From assembly GCA_015233515.1 (NCBI GenBank), contig JADFXS010000003.1, positions 1-52,054 of the forward strand: a stretch of 52,054 bases of DNA, written 5' to 3'. The position numbers and the translations under genes were made by a program. Shown piece by piece: positions 41,817 through 51,700 of this stretch. Below the pieces are notes generated by a model. That model had not been told where the DNA came from. It saw only the letters and a list, made by a program, of their open reading frames with translations, and made no database searches. Within the stretch, counting starts at the first letter, position 1. Each line of letters begins with the position of its first letter. Source of the stretch: Deltaproteobacteria bacterium. GTDB lineage: Bacteria; Desulfobacterota; Desulfarculia; Adiutricales; JAGVGV01.

Positions 41817-42761
41817 TTACAGGCCATGCCTGATCCGTGGATCAAAAAGGGCCGAGATCAGGTCGGCCATGGTTGTGGCCATGACATACAGAATAGTGGT
41901 TATCAAAACCGATCCCATGACCACCGGATAATTGCGGGAAGCCACCGAATCGAAGATCAACTTACCGATGCCCGGCCGCGCAAAAACAATTTCCGCGAAA
42001 ACAGCGCTGGATAACATAGACCCGATGCCCACGCCCAGGATGGTTATGGTTGGCAGGATCGCCAGGCGTAAAGCGTAACGATAGGTCACCATGTTTTCCG
42101 GCAAACCGAAAGCCCTGGCGGTGCGGATGTGGTTTTCACCCAGCACTTCCAGCATTGAGGAACGAACCATCCGGGCGATATAGCCGACCCATCCGAGGCC
42201 GACCGCGAAAGCGGGCAATACCAAATGCCGGGCTTGATCCCAGATATCCCCTTCCCGGCCAAGTCCGATAGCCGGAAACCAGCGCAAGTTGACCGCGAAA
42301 ATCAGGAGAGCGTAAATAGCCACCACGAATGAGGGTATAGCAATCGTGCTCACCGAAATCAGGCCCATGAACTTGTCCACAAAGCTGTTTCGTCGCAAAG
42401 CCGAAAAGCATCCCATGGGAATACCGACAATAATAGCCCAACTCAGCGATGCGAAAATAAGAGTGATGGTGTTGGGCAACTGTTCGAAAACCAAGGTTGC
42501 AACCGGTTGCTTGGAAAAAACATCGATCCCCAGATCGCCGGTCACGAGATTGAAGAAAAAACGAGCGATTTGAACTATCAGGGGTTTGTCCAATCCCAGG
42601 CTTTGATGCAGAGCCGCCCTTATTTCCGGGGTGGCGCGCGGACCAAGGAGAACATTGGCCGGATCACCCGGGACCATGTGGATCATCAGGTAGAGTAGCA
42701 CCACGGCCACGACCACGATAATAATTCCCAATCCGGCTCGTTTTAAAAAATAGAGCAACAT
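41817..42761 (-). CDS. dppB: Dipeptide/oligopeptide ABC transporter permease DppB-like
   Basis: A 314-aa membrane protein with MVPGDPANVLLGPRATPE near the N-terminus, the EAA-like NHIRTARAFGLPENMV loop, and VFAEIVFARPGIGKLIFDSV near the C-terminus, all DppB hallmarks. It lies 74 bases before dppC and 290 bases after dppA, the latter gap being filled mostly by a family A repeat. Confidence 0.92.
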   Translation of the reverse strand: MLLYFLKRAGLGIIIVVVAVVLLYLMIHMVPGDPANVLLGPRATPEIRAALHQSLGLDKPLIVQIARFFFNLVTGDLGIDVFSKQPVATLVFEQLPNTITLIFASLSWAIIVGIPMGCFSALRRNSFVDKFMGLISVSTIAIPSFVVAIYALLIFAVNLRWFPAIGLGREGDIWDQARHLVLPAFAVGLGWVGYIARMVRSSMLEVLGENHIRTARAFGLPENMVTYRYALRLAILPTITILGVGIGSMLSSAVFAEIVFARPGIGKLIFDSVASRNYPVVMGSVLITTILYVMATTMADLISALFDPRIRHGL

Positions 42762-42780
42762 GATCTATTCCACCGAAGTT

Positions 42781-42898
42781 GAACATGCAAGAGAGCGCCT
42801 TCCCCGCAGCTTGCCAGGGGGTTAGCGAGTAAATAACAAAAAGATTTCGTTCCTAACCTATCGTAGATTCCCCGAAGCGTGCCGCGGGGCGCTTCAAC
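42781..42898. repeat. Family A two-hairpin repeat, inverse orientation
   Basis: It reads GAACATGCAAGAGAGCGCC... on the plus strand, the reverse of the copy at 36091-36209, and is close to it in sequence (shared AAAAAGATTTCGTTCC spacer). Lying between dppA and dppB, it could set the usual excess of binding protein over permease by stabilising or terminating the dppA message. Confidence 0.65.
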
Positions 42899-43051
42899 CG
42901 GCCGACACCTTCGTAAGGCGGTGGATTTCGGGCTTTTTTGGTCTGTCCGGCCGGCAATCCAAGGGATAGACTGATCGTTTCGATGATTGCCGGACCAGAC
43001 TGGACCACAGACTCAATTGTTGAAACAAGGGGTCTGGAGAGAATCCATCAA

Positions 43052-44626
43052 TTATGCGCTTTTGAAATACCGCAACAACGGCAGGCCGTCCGGTCGGAGG
43101 GCGGGCTTGATATCATTGCGGAATATCACGGGAACTACTTCATTGGTGATAAAGGTATAAGCGCCGCTTTCTTCCATCAGGTCCTGCATCCGTTGATACA
43201 TTTGGCCTCGTTTGGCGATATCCAGTTCAACCGCGGCTTTTTGGTGCAAACTGTCATACTCCGGGTTGACCCAGCGTTCCCAGTTCCATATACCGACTTG
43301 TTCCTTGGTGAACCATTGGAGGGTATAATAGGGGTCCGGCGCCGTGGAGAAACGGTTGAGGATCAACTGGACTTTTTTCCAGCTGTCGCCTTTGGATTGA
43401 TCCCCTAACGACCAGAAAGTTCCGGAGTCGTGCATATTGATCTGCAGCTCTATCCCGGCGGCGGCTAGGGAGGCCTGGATGACTTGGGCAGCGGTAACCC
43501 AAGTGGATTTGTTTAAAACATCCAGGGTGAGTTTCAAGCCTTTGGCATGACCAGCCTCGGCCAGAAGTTTCTTGGCCTTTTCCACATCGGGCTTGTCCGG
43601 GGTCAGGTTCTTTTCCCTGTGGCCCAGCAAACCCGGCGCGACCATACCGGTGGCTCGTTTGGCGGCGTCAAAATAGGCCGCCTTTAAAATGGCTCCGACA
43701 TCCAATGCAGACTGGACGGCTTTGCGTATCTTGATATCTTTCAATACTTCATTTTCGGTGTTCATACCCAGCCAGACATAATAAGTCGAAGGTCTGGTAA
43801 GGACCGTGCTGTTGGCCGGAGGTTTGCTCAAGAAATTCCCCAGGGATTCCAAACTGATTCTGGTGTAATCGACGTCGCCGGCTTCAAAGGCGATTTCCGC
43901 CGTTTTTTCATCGTCCATGACCAGCATATGGATTTCATCAAAATCAGCCGGAGGCCCGTTCCAGTCCGGGTTACGCACCAGAACCGTCCGTTCTTTTTGT
44001 TTCCATTCTTTAAACTTATACGGGCCGGAGGAACACGGCGGCGTAGTGAACGTGCCGCCTGCCTTTTCGGTGGCTTTTTTGGAAATAATATTACAGGCCA
44101 TGTAGGGCAATGCCACCATCCAGAAAGGCTGAAAGGGCTCTTTCAGAACGATGACGCCGGAATATTTGTCCACGATATCCACATTCGTGAAAGGTCCGAG
44201 GTCACCCTTGAGTTGAGATTTCAATTTAGGATCCAGGTGACGCTCAAAGGAAAATTTCACATCTTCCGTGGTCATCTCGCCAAAACCGTCCGTGAATTTA
44301 ACCCCGGGTTTTAGTTTGAATTTGATGTGCGTGGGATCCACTTGTTCTATACTTTCGGCTATTTCAAGCTGCCAAGCCCACTGTTCGCCGGGTTTGAAGG
44401 AAATCAGCTTGTTATAAATAGCCGCATTGGCCGTTTCTTCCGGAATTCCCGACATGATTGCCGGGTCGAAACTGGTAATACCCATGTATTCCCGAGTTCT
44501 AAGAATCTTCCGTCCACCTGCCCAGACGATTTCCGGAGCGACCATCATGGCCGCGCCCAAGGCGGACGCCTGTAAGAAATTTCTTCTGGTCATCCCCATT
44601 TTTTTTCCATTACTTTTGTCCGACAT
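43052..44626 (-). CDS. dppA: Peptide ABC transporter substrate-binding protein (SBP_bac_5), Tat-exported
   Basis: A 524-aa protein. The N-terminus contains MTRRNFLQASALGAAMM, a twin-arginine (Tat) signal with TRRNFLQ, and a likely cleavage after the hydrophobic stretch near IVWA. The mature part fits the DppA/OppA family, for example YMGITSFDPAIMSG, KPGVKFTDGFGEMTTEDVKFSFERH and FTTPPCSSGPYKFKEW. The second in-frame ATG (44626) is preferred because GGGAGG abuts the first one. It lies 60 bases after the hydrolase gene. The ligand may be a peptide or another amphiphile that the hydrolase then splits. Confidence 0.9.
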   Translation of the reverse strand: MSDKSNGKKMGMTRRNFLQASALGAAMMVAPEIVWAGGRKILRTREYMGITSFDPAIMSGIPEETANAAIYNKLISFKPGEQWAWQLEIAESIEQVDPTHIKFKLKPGVKFTDGFGEMTTEDVKFSFERHLDPKLKSQLKGDLGPFTNVDIVDKYSGVIVLKEPFQPFWMVALPYMACNIISKKATEKAGGTFTTPPCSSGPYKFKEWKQKERTVLVRNPDWNGPPADFDEIHMLVMDDEKTAEIAFEAGDVDYTRISLESLGNFLSKPPANSTVLTRPSTYYVWLGMNTENEVLKDIKIRKAVQSALDVGAILKAAYFDAAKRATGMVAPGLLGHREKNLTPDKPDVEKAKKLLAEAGHAKGLKLTLDVLNKSTWVTAAQVIQASLAAAGIELQINMHDSGTFWSLGDQSKGDSWKKVQLILNRFSTAPDPYYTLQWFTKEQVGIWNWERWVNPEYDSLHQKAAVELDIAKRGQMYQRMQDLMEESGAYTFITNEVVPVIFRNDIKPALRPDGLPLLRYFKSA

Positions 44627-44685
44627 TGAACTCATCCTCCCTTCGGTGTTATGTAGCGGCGCGTTTTATTGTCCCGAATGCCTTT

Positions 44686-46710
44686 TTAAATAAAATCCCT
44701 TGGTATGCTGGTTGTCCAGGTTTTGTGGAATACATTCTGCTCGCCTTCATAGGCATCCAACTCGACCTCGATAAAAAAATTGGTTTGATCCGCCCACATT
44801 TGCGCCCGGCTTTCGCTTCTGACCTGCCACTGTCCGCGGCCCATGGCCATTGACCAGTGTGTCGACATCCTGGCGCTCAACGGGTCGTGGGGTAAAATTC
44901 GAAAAGTTTCCTGTCCGATCAGGCTGGTCATCAAACCGTGGGTGAGGATAACCCGCTCCCCATAATCATCCACGTACCTGATAATCACCTCCCCTCCGGC
45001 TGGTTCTTCTTTCGTGAACTTGCTTTCCATGGACCAATGGACACCGGATGGGCGCGGCCACTCAGCCATCAAGGGCGGCGCCGAAACCGGCGGTTGAAAT
45101 GGTGAATGGTCATGGACTATATCTTGTCTAACCGGCAGCTTTAAAAAACTCTGGCCGGTAAAAACCGTCAATGTGGTTTCCTCGGGAGAGGGCCAGACCC
45201 AAGGCCAGTAAGCCGTGGAGATGGATAAACGCAAGCGGTGGCCGGCTGGAAACAAGTTGGCGCAATCATTGATTCGAATTTTAGCCTGGTAGCGTCGACC
45301 CGGCTGCAAGTATTCCGGCTGCTCATGGCTTTTACAATGGGTTAGATTTAAAATTCCATGGGTGACCAGGGTGGCCGGACCGTCCGGCCGGACATCTGAT
45401 ATCCTGACCGAGATCAAAGCGTGGGGACGATCGACGCTGAAAGTCAAATTCAACGCCGGTGTTCCGAATAAAATCAGTGGTTTGTCCAGGGGAGCGGTTT
45501 CAAAGACCAGGGAACCGGCATCGTCCATATTCTGATCCAGGGGTAACTCGGCCCCGGTGCCCATGGGAAAGAAACGGCCGCAGGCGGCGCCGGTGTTCTG
45601 AGGTGAACAAATACTTAGTGCTGTTTCCTGATGAGCTTCAAGCCCCAAGGTCTGATCATTCAGATAAAATATCCGGTCTTCACCGTCGATCGGCGGCCAA
45701 TCCTTATCGCTGATCCAATGCCCTGGCCGATGGTCATAATAGCTTCGCGGCGGAACGGTATCTTGCAGATAGACCCGCAGCTTGGGTTCGGCCATGATCC
45801 CGTTATCCCTGCCCTTAAGCCAATAATCCCACCACCGAACCGCCTCTTGCAGAAAACCGATGGCCGGTCCCGGGAACGCAAAATGAGGATACCTATGGCC
45901 CCAAGGTCCAATCAATCCCTTGACCGGACATTGCAGACCGTTCAAAAGATCCGCAATGGCATTTGAATATCCGTCGGCCCAACCGCCCACGGCGTAAACA
46001 GCCGCCTGGATGGCCGAGAAATCCTCACAGACCGAACCATGCTTCCAGTAGTCATCCCGGCGCTGGTGCCTGAGCCAGTTTTCCGCCAGAACAGGCATGT
46101 TCTCCAAGCGATGAAGCCACATATCCCGCCAGGATTCCCCGACTAACAGGGGATCGGGCGGGCGGGAGGAGTAGGCGATCATGGTGGAGGACCAACTCAA
46201 GTTGTTGTTGAGCAGACAGCCACCCATATAGTGGATATCATCGGCGTAGCGATCGACCGTGGAACAGATGGTTATTATCGCTTTCAAGGCCGGGGGTCGC
46301 CGGGCGGCAACTTGCAGGCTGTTGAACCCACCCCAAGAAATGCCCATCATTCCCACTTTACCAGTGCACCAAGGCTGGTTGACCAACCATTGGATGACTT
46401 CCAGGGCATCGTCTTGTTCCTGTTTCAAGTATTCATCATGCATCAGCCCTTCTGATTCGCCGTTGCCTCGCATGTCCACTCTGACACACGCGTAACCATG
46501 ACCAGCCACGTAGGGATTTGTCAGGGCGTCTCTCTCCGCGGTACCGTCACGTTTCCTATAAGGAAGATATTCCAAGATTGCCGGAACGGGAAGCTGGTCG
46601 GAATCCGCCGGCATCCAAATACGGGCTGCCAGACGCGTCCCGTCCGCCATGGTAATCCAGCAGTTTTCTATTTCTTTTACTGCCAATGGAGGTTGTTCTA
46701 TAGTTGGCAT
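44686..46710 (-). CDS. CocE/NonD-family (S15-type) alpha/beta-hydrolase
   Basis: A 674-aa hydrolase. The N-terminal alpha/beta domain has the nucleophile motif GISWGG (Ser near residue 124), an Asp in GGWADGYSNA (about 244) and a His in GPWGHRYP (about 270), the triad order of cocaine esterase and X-Pro dipeptidyl peptidase. The last 250 residues form the jelly-roll domain (LIRISDVRPDGPATLVTHGILN-like segment). No signal peptide is seen, so it acts in the cytoplasm on an imported ester or amide. The ATG at 46710 has AAGGAA upstream; the longer frame to 46779 would start upstream of the predicted transcript. It is the first gene of the operon. Confidence 0.88.
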   Translation of the reverse strand: MPTIEQPPLAVKEIENCWITMADGTRLAARIWMPADSDQLPVPAILEYLPYRKRDGTAERDALTNPYVAGHGYACVRVDMRGNGESEGLMHDEYLKQEQDDALEVIQWLVNQPWCTGKVGMMGISWGGFNSLQVAARRPPALKAIITICSTVDRYADDIHYMGGCLLNNNLSWSSTMIAYSSRPPDPLLVGESWRDMWLHRLENMPVLAENWLRHQRRDDYWKHGSVCEDFSAIQAAVYAVGGWADGYSNAIADLLNGLQCPVKGLIGPWGHRYPHFAFPGPAIGFLQEAVRWWDYWLKGRDNGIMAEPKLRVYLQDTVPPRSYYDHRPGHWISDKDWPPIDGEDRIFYLNDQTLGLEAHQETALSICSPQNTGAACGRFFPMGTGAELPLDQNMDDAGSLVFETAPLDKPLILFGTPALNLTFSVDRPHALISVRISDVRPDGPATLVTHGILNLTHCKSHEQPEYLQPGRRYQAKIRINDCANLFPAGHRLRLSISTAYWPWVWPSPEETTLTVFTGQSFLKLPVRQDIVHDHSPFQPPVSAPPLMAEWPRPSGVHWSMESKFTKEEPAGGEVIIRYVDDYGERVILTHGLMTSLIGQETFRILPHDPLSARMSTHWSMAMGRGQWQVRSESRAQMWADQTNFFIEVELDAYEGEQNVFHKTWTTSIPRDFI

Positions 46711-46762
46711 TTGTAATTCCTTATTTGTTAAGATGAGCAGAAGGTCGGACGTAGGAATATAG

Positions 46763-46779
46763 AGCAAAATACGGACCAA
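46763..46779 (-). promoter_or_regulatory. Sigma-54 promoter of the hydrolase-dpp operon
   Basis: The minus strand reads TTGGTCCGTATTTTGCT, agreeing with YTGGCACGNNNNTTGCW except at two bases after GG. The GG and GC are ten bases apart. It predicts a transcript start near 46752, about 42 bases before the chosen ATG. Confidence 0.75.
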
Positions 46780-46801
46780 AGATCAGACAAGCCCCTCCTG
46801 A

Positions 46802-46844
46802 AATTATAAATTGTAACTTTATAAAATATAGCAAATTTATAATT
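46802..46844. promoter_or_regulatory. Inverted repeat, possible activator site upstream of the sigma-54 promoter
   Basis: AATTATAAATT (46802-46812) and AATTTATAATT (46834-46844) form a perfect 11-bp inverted repeat with a 21-base spacer, two helical turns apart. It lies roughly 50-90 bases before the predicted transcript start. Confidence 0.5.
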
Positions 46845-47240
46845 GTTCTCGTAAGGAGCTTCAAGACTCGAACAATATTTCGGCGTTTTTTTATTGTTTA
46901 TAATTCCAATTTCCAATAAACAGGAATACCCAAATTCACCACTTTCGAGCGTCGAGGCACGTAACTCCTGGCTGCAACGCTCGTTTCCCGGCGGGAAGGT
47001 CCCGCACCCCAAAACCCGCTCGAACCCGGGTAACTATTCAGTCCAGCGCCAATGCTCACTCGTCGATGGCTCCGGGCACCGCCCGGTGGCTCCTCGACGT
47101 ATGGTGAATACGCCTGCGGGCCAAAATCGGTCCAACTTCGCGTTTCGCCTAGGATTTACGCGCCCTATCCGCGATTTGATAGTGTATTTATGAATATAAA
47201 AATAAAAAGAGGATTGCCAAATCAGGATTTTCATTCCTTA
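46845..47240. other. Gap between hydrolase promoter and response regulator, with nested palindromes
   Basis: No gene is supported. It contains a GAGCGT/ACGCTC pair (about 46946-46981) and a long GC-rich palindromic block near 47069-47100, with CGTCGA...TCGACG arms around CCGGGC/GCCCGG, followed by CCTGCGGGCCAAAATCGGTCCAACTTCG. The block resembles dispersed palindromic repeats of other Desulfobacterota, but only one copy lies in this window. Confidence 0.5.
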
Positions 47241-48635
47241 TCAGTCGTCGTTGAAACCGTGGGTTTTAAGCAAAGCATAAAGTCGGGATACGGATAGCCC
47301 GGACATCAAGCTGGCTTTTTGCCGGTCACCCTGTGAACGGGCCATCAACTCCTTAAGATAACGATAATCCATGTGTTGTCTATATTGGCGTATGTCGGGC
47401 AGTTCTGTCTGGTTGGAATCAGGTAACCGGTCGTCCGGTGTATTAGAGCATGTTGGTTCTCCGAGGGATTTTTGAGTCCAGCCGATCCGGATGTAGTCCG
47501 GCAGGTGCTGGATCAGCAATGTCGGTTCATCCGAGGCCGTGGTAAAAGCCACCTCCAGAACGTTAGCCAATTCGCGGACATTTCCCGGCCAGTGATAACT
47601 GGCCAAAGCCCCAAAAAAATCCGACGACGCGCCCTTGGAACCAAGCATTTTATTTCGGCCCAGGCGCATTAAAATGTGCATGGCAATCGTTTCGATGTCT
47701 TCGGACCGGTCGCGAAGCGGCGGCAAATGTATAGTCAAACAGCGGACACGAAAAAGCAGATCTCGACGGAAATGGCCTTGATTCACCAGATGATCCAAGT
47801 CTTGATTGGTTGCGGCTATCAAGCGGAAATCACTTGTTTCCTCCCGACAACCGCCCACCGGCCGAAAACGTTTTTCCTGCAACACCCGTAAGAAAGATCG
47901 CTGAATCGTCAGGGGCAATTCGCCGAGTTCGTCCAAAAAAAGAGTGCCGCCATCGGCCATTTTGATCAGTCCTTGATGAGACGTCTGAGCCCCGGTAAAC
48001 GAGCCCCTTTCATGCCCGAAAAGAATACTTTCCACCACGGTTTCCGGCAAGGAAGCGCAGTCCACTACAACCATTTCATGGTCGGCGCGCCGGCTGTTGT
48101 CGTGGATCGCCCGGGCGAATAATTCTTTACCCGTGCCGGTTTCTCCGGTTATCAACACGTTGAAATCCGTCTCCGCGGCCTGGGCGACCTGGTCCAGGCA
48201 GGTTTGTATGGCCGAAGATGCACCGATGATCTTTTCTCTATTGAGCGCTCGCAACCCATGGCGCTGGAGTTTTTTTTGGCGGTGTTCCAAGGCGCGTCGC
48301 AGGGCCAAATTGGTTCTTTCCAAGCCCGAAGTTTTCGTCAGATAATCCCAGGCTCCACATTTAATCGCCAGCGCGGCCCCCGCGGCATCGCCCATACCGG
48401 TAATGATGATGACTTCCGGACAGTTATCCTGACATTTAATACTGGATAACATCTCCAAACCGCTGCCGTCCGGAAGATTGACATCCAGGATCACCAAATC
48501 GATCCCACCGGCGCCGACCATGGCCAAACCTTCCTTTAGATTGTGGCGAAATTCCGCCTCATGCCCGATGGTCTCAGTCAGGTCGGTCATCATATCGCAG
48601 AATATGGGATCGTCATCAATTATAAGTATTTTCAC
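47241..48635 (-). CDS. NtrC-type sigma-54-dependent response regulator
   Basis: A 464-aa regulator. Residues 1-120 are a receiver with the acidic pocket IDDDP and the phosphoacceptor Asp51 (VILDVNLPDGSG). About 140-370 are the AAA+ domain with Walker A GETGTGKELF, the sigma-54 contact loop written GSFTGA instead of GAFTGA, LFLDELGELP and RRDLLFRVR. The C-terminus holds a Fis-type helix-turn-helix (SQGDRQKASLMSGLS). The start is a GTG with GGGAG seven bases upstream. It is 68 bases downstream of the hybrid kinase gene, so the two form a two-component pair. The likely target is the sigma-54 promoter at 46763. Confidence 0.92.
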   Translation of the reverse strand: MKILIIDDDPIFCDMMTDLTETIGHEAEFRHNLKEGLAMVGAGGIDLVILDVNLPDGSGLEMLSSIKCQDNCPEVIIITGMGDAAGAALAIKCGAWDYLTKTSGLERTNLALRRALEHRQKKLQRHGLRALNREKIIGASSAIQTCLDQVAQAAETDFNVLITGETGTGKELFARAIHDNSRRADHEMVVVDCASLPETVVESILFGHERGSFTGAQTSHQGLIKMADGGTLFLDELGELPLTIQRSFLRVLQEKRFRPVGGCREETSDFRLIAATNQDLDHLVNQGHFRRDLLFRVRCLTIHLPPLRDRSEDIETIAMHILMRLGRNKMLGSKGASSDFFGALASYHWPGNVRELANVLEVAFTTASDEPTLLIQHLPDYIRIGWTQKSLGEPTCSNTPDDRLPDSNQTELPDIRQYRQHMDYRYLKELMARSQGDRQKASLMSGLSVSRLYALLKTHGFNDD

Positions 48636-48673
48636 CGAGTTACTCCCTATGCCGCGTGGTCGATCTCACTTTA

Positions 48674-48696
48674 GGAACGCGCTCGCTCCCATGTTC
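48674..48696. repeat. Fragment of a family A repeat
   Basis: GGAACGCGCTCGCTCCCATGTTC between the kinase and regulator genes matches one end of the family A unit (GAACGC...GCATGTTC). Confidence 0.45.
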
Positions 48697-48703
48697 AATA
48701 AAT

Positions 48704-51700
48704 CTAAGTCTCCAAGGCTCGACGCACCATTATGGATAATTCTTCCATGATCAACGGCTTAATCATAATACCTTTGATTCCCAACTGCAGTAGCTGATCA
48801 AAGTTTAGATCATGATCATTGCCGGTGGTAATAAGCGTCGGAATTTTGGGCCGAACCTTTTTGAATTCCCGGACGAGGTCCACTCCCGTGAGCTGAGGCA
48901 TGATCTGGTCGGTGATGATCAGGTGATATCTGTCCGGAGAAGCAAGGAATTTTTCAATAGCTTCCGGCGCATTATAAACCTTTTCCACTTGATAGCCCAA
49001 ATATTCCAGCATTTCGGCATTTATATCCAAAAATGACCGATCGTCGTCGATCATCAGTATCGATTCATGCCCGGTCGGCAGATCGACGGGCAGCTGCCTG
49101 ATCACCTCGGAAGGATTGATGACCACCGGCAAAAAGATGTTTACCGTCGTTCCAACGCCTATCTGGGATTTGATTTCAATTCGACCGCCATGACTTTGCA
49201 CAATTCCGTGGACGACCGACAGACCCAATCCTGTTCCTTCGCCGACCTCCTTGGTGGTGAAATAAGGCTCGAAAATGCGATCTTTAATTTTGGGGTCTAT
49301 ACCCAGACCGGAATCACTAACCGTCAGTTTTGCCCATTTTGCCGGGCCGTTATTATCCGGTTCGGGTTGAGGGCCGGAATAGTCTTCAACTATAGTGAGC
49401 GCTATTCGCAAAAGGCCGCGCCGGCTGACCATCGCCTGAGCGGAATTGGTGCAAAGATTCATTATTACTTGCTGAATTTGGATCGGATCGGCCATGATTT
49501 GTCCGATGGATGGGTCAAGCTCCTGCCGGATTTCGATGGTGGATGGCAAGGAAGAGCGAAGCAGCTTTATGGTTTCCTTAATGATCGGCGCAATATTGAT
49601 CGGCCTCAGATCTTGCTCGGAATGACGACTAAAGGTTAAAATCTGACGGACCAAGTCCTTGGCCAGGGTGGCGGCTTTGAAAATCTCCTGTAATCGTCTT
49701 TTCGTTTTGCGGCCTTCCTGGGTATCCAGCAAAGCCATTTGAGTGTATCCCAGGATGGAACCGAGGATGTTGTTAAAGTCGTGGGCGATTCCCCCGGCCA
49801 GAGTCCCGATGGCTTCCATTTTTTGAGCCTGTCGAAGTTGTTTTTCCAAACGATTTTTTTCGGCCACATCCCGAAAGACCAAGACCCCGCCCACAATTCG
49901 TCCATCCGCATCCCGGATAGGCGCGGCGCTATGATCGATTTGCCGTTCGAGGCCTTGTCGCGATATCAAAATCGTCGGTTTTCCCTTGTCCGGAACCTGT
50001 CCGTTTTTCAATGCCCCCATGACCATTTCGGTGACCGGTTGTCCGGATTTGGCGTCAACCGTAACAAAAACTTTTTCCAGGGGTTGAGTCAAAGCTTCCC
50101 GAGATGACCAGCCGGTAATACTTTCCGCCACGGGATTCATGCGCGTCACCCGCCCTTCGGCGTCGGCGGCAATGACCGCTTCACCGATGGAATCCATGGT
50201 AATTTTTAAATTCTCCTCACTCTTTAATAACGCTTCCTCGGTTCGTTTCCTTTCCGTGCTGTCGTTTACGGCGTCGATAAAGTACAAAGGAATACCTTCG
50301 GCTGACAGGACCAACGAGGAGAACATATCGACCCAGATGGTCGTTCCATTCTTATGGAGGTATCGTTTTTCCCTGGATATCATCTCCTGCTCTCCCGTCA
50401 AAGCTCGATGGATGACTTCCCGGGTGATGGAACAATCCTCAGGGTGGGTCACTTCCAACAAATTCAAACCCAGTATTTCCGTTTCCTCATAACCGAGAAT
50501 ATCGAGAAACTTTCTATTTACCCGGAGGAACCGCCCCCCGGGAGATACCTGGGCCATTCCCACCGCCGCGAGTTCAAAAGTAGCCCGGAAGCGTTGTTCA
50601 CTCTCTTCCAGGGCCCTTATGGCTTCTTTTCGCAGCGAAATGTCCCGGGCCAAGCCCAGTATGGCGGGATGACCTTCATACTCGATAAGACGGGCGGAAA
50701 GCTCGACGGGTATGGTGAGCCCGGCGCCGGTGATTTGATAAGTCTCAAAAAAAACACGCTGGTTCTGCGCTATTTCCGCTAAATTTTCCTTGAAAGACTG
50801 GTAATGATCGGGGCTGATGATATCAGTCAGAGTCCTCCGCGACAGATCCTCTTTGCCTATCCCCAGCATTTCGCAGCCGGCCCGATTGATGTCCAGTAAT
50901 CGCCCATCGGCTTCAAACACGATAATGGCATCGGTAGCGCTGTCCACCAAGGTTTGATACCGTTGCTGGGATTGTTTGAGCTCCAGTCCCTTTTGTTGGA
51001 CTCGCCCCAGCATGCCCAAGGCCCAGGCCAATAGAAACGAAGCCAGAGCGGACAGCAGAGCCTGCACGCCGAACCGCGTCATGTTGCTCATGGAAAGTTC
51101 CAGCCACGCCCCGTTGCCTTTGGGATGGACGCTTAGTTTCCAATTCATATCGAAGACGGAAAGGTTATATCCATAAAATCCCGCGGACCAATTTTCTTCA
51201 TTTTCAGGGATTTCCGTCGGGGACGAGTCGAAAATCCGTCTGCCTTCGACTTCGACTTTTATCCGGAAATCTTTCCGATTATTCGGTCTGACCGCCTGAT
51301 CGATGACATTGGTCAGATTCATTGTGCCGGCAATCACCCCTTTCATGGTCACATCATCTCCATCCGGCACCAATATCGGAAACCATAGAGCCACTCCATG
51401 CCCACCGGTTAGATGAGCAATAGGCGCCGGGGAAAGGATGGATAAGGAAGCCCGGACTTTATCCAAGAGGTCCTGATCCAACGGTCTGGATCTCAAATCC
51501 AAACCGATCAGAGCCTCATTACGGCCCAATGGGCTGGAGACCATGGGCATCGACTCGCCGTCCAGATACACAATCACATCGTAACTTGGTGATTGATCAA
51601 CGATCCTTTGGGCGTATTTCAAAAACGGTTCGCTACTTCGTCGATCGCTTGATTCACGCCACAGATTGGCTAAAAGGGCTAGACTGTTAACCCGCTCCCT

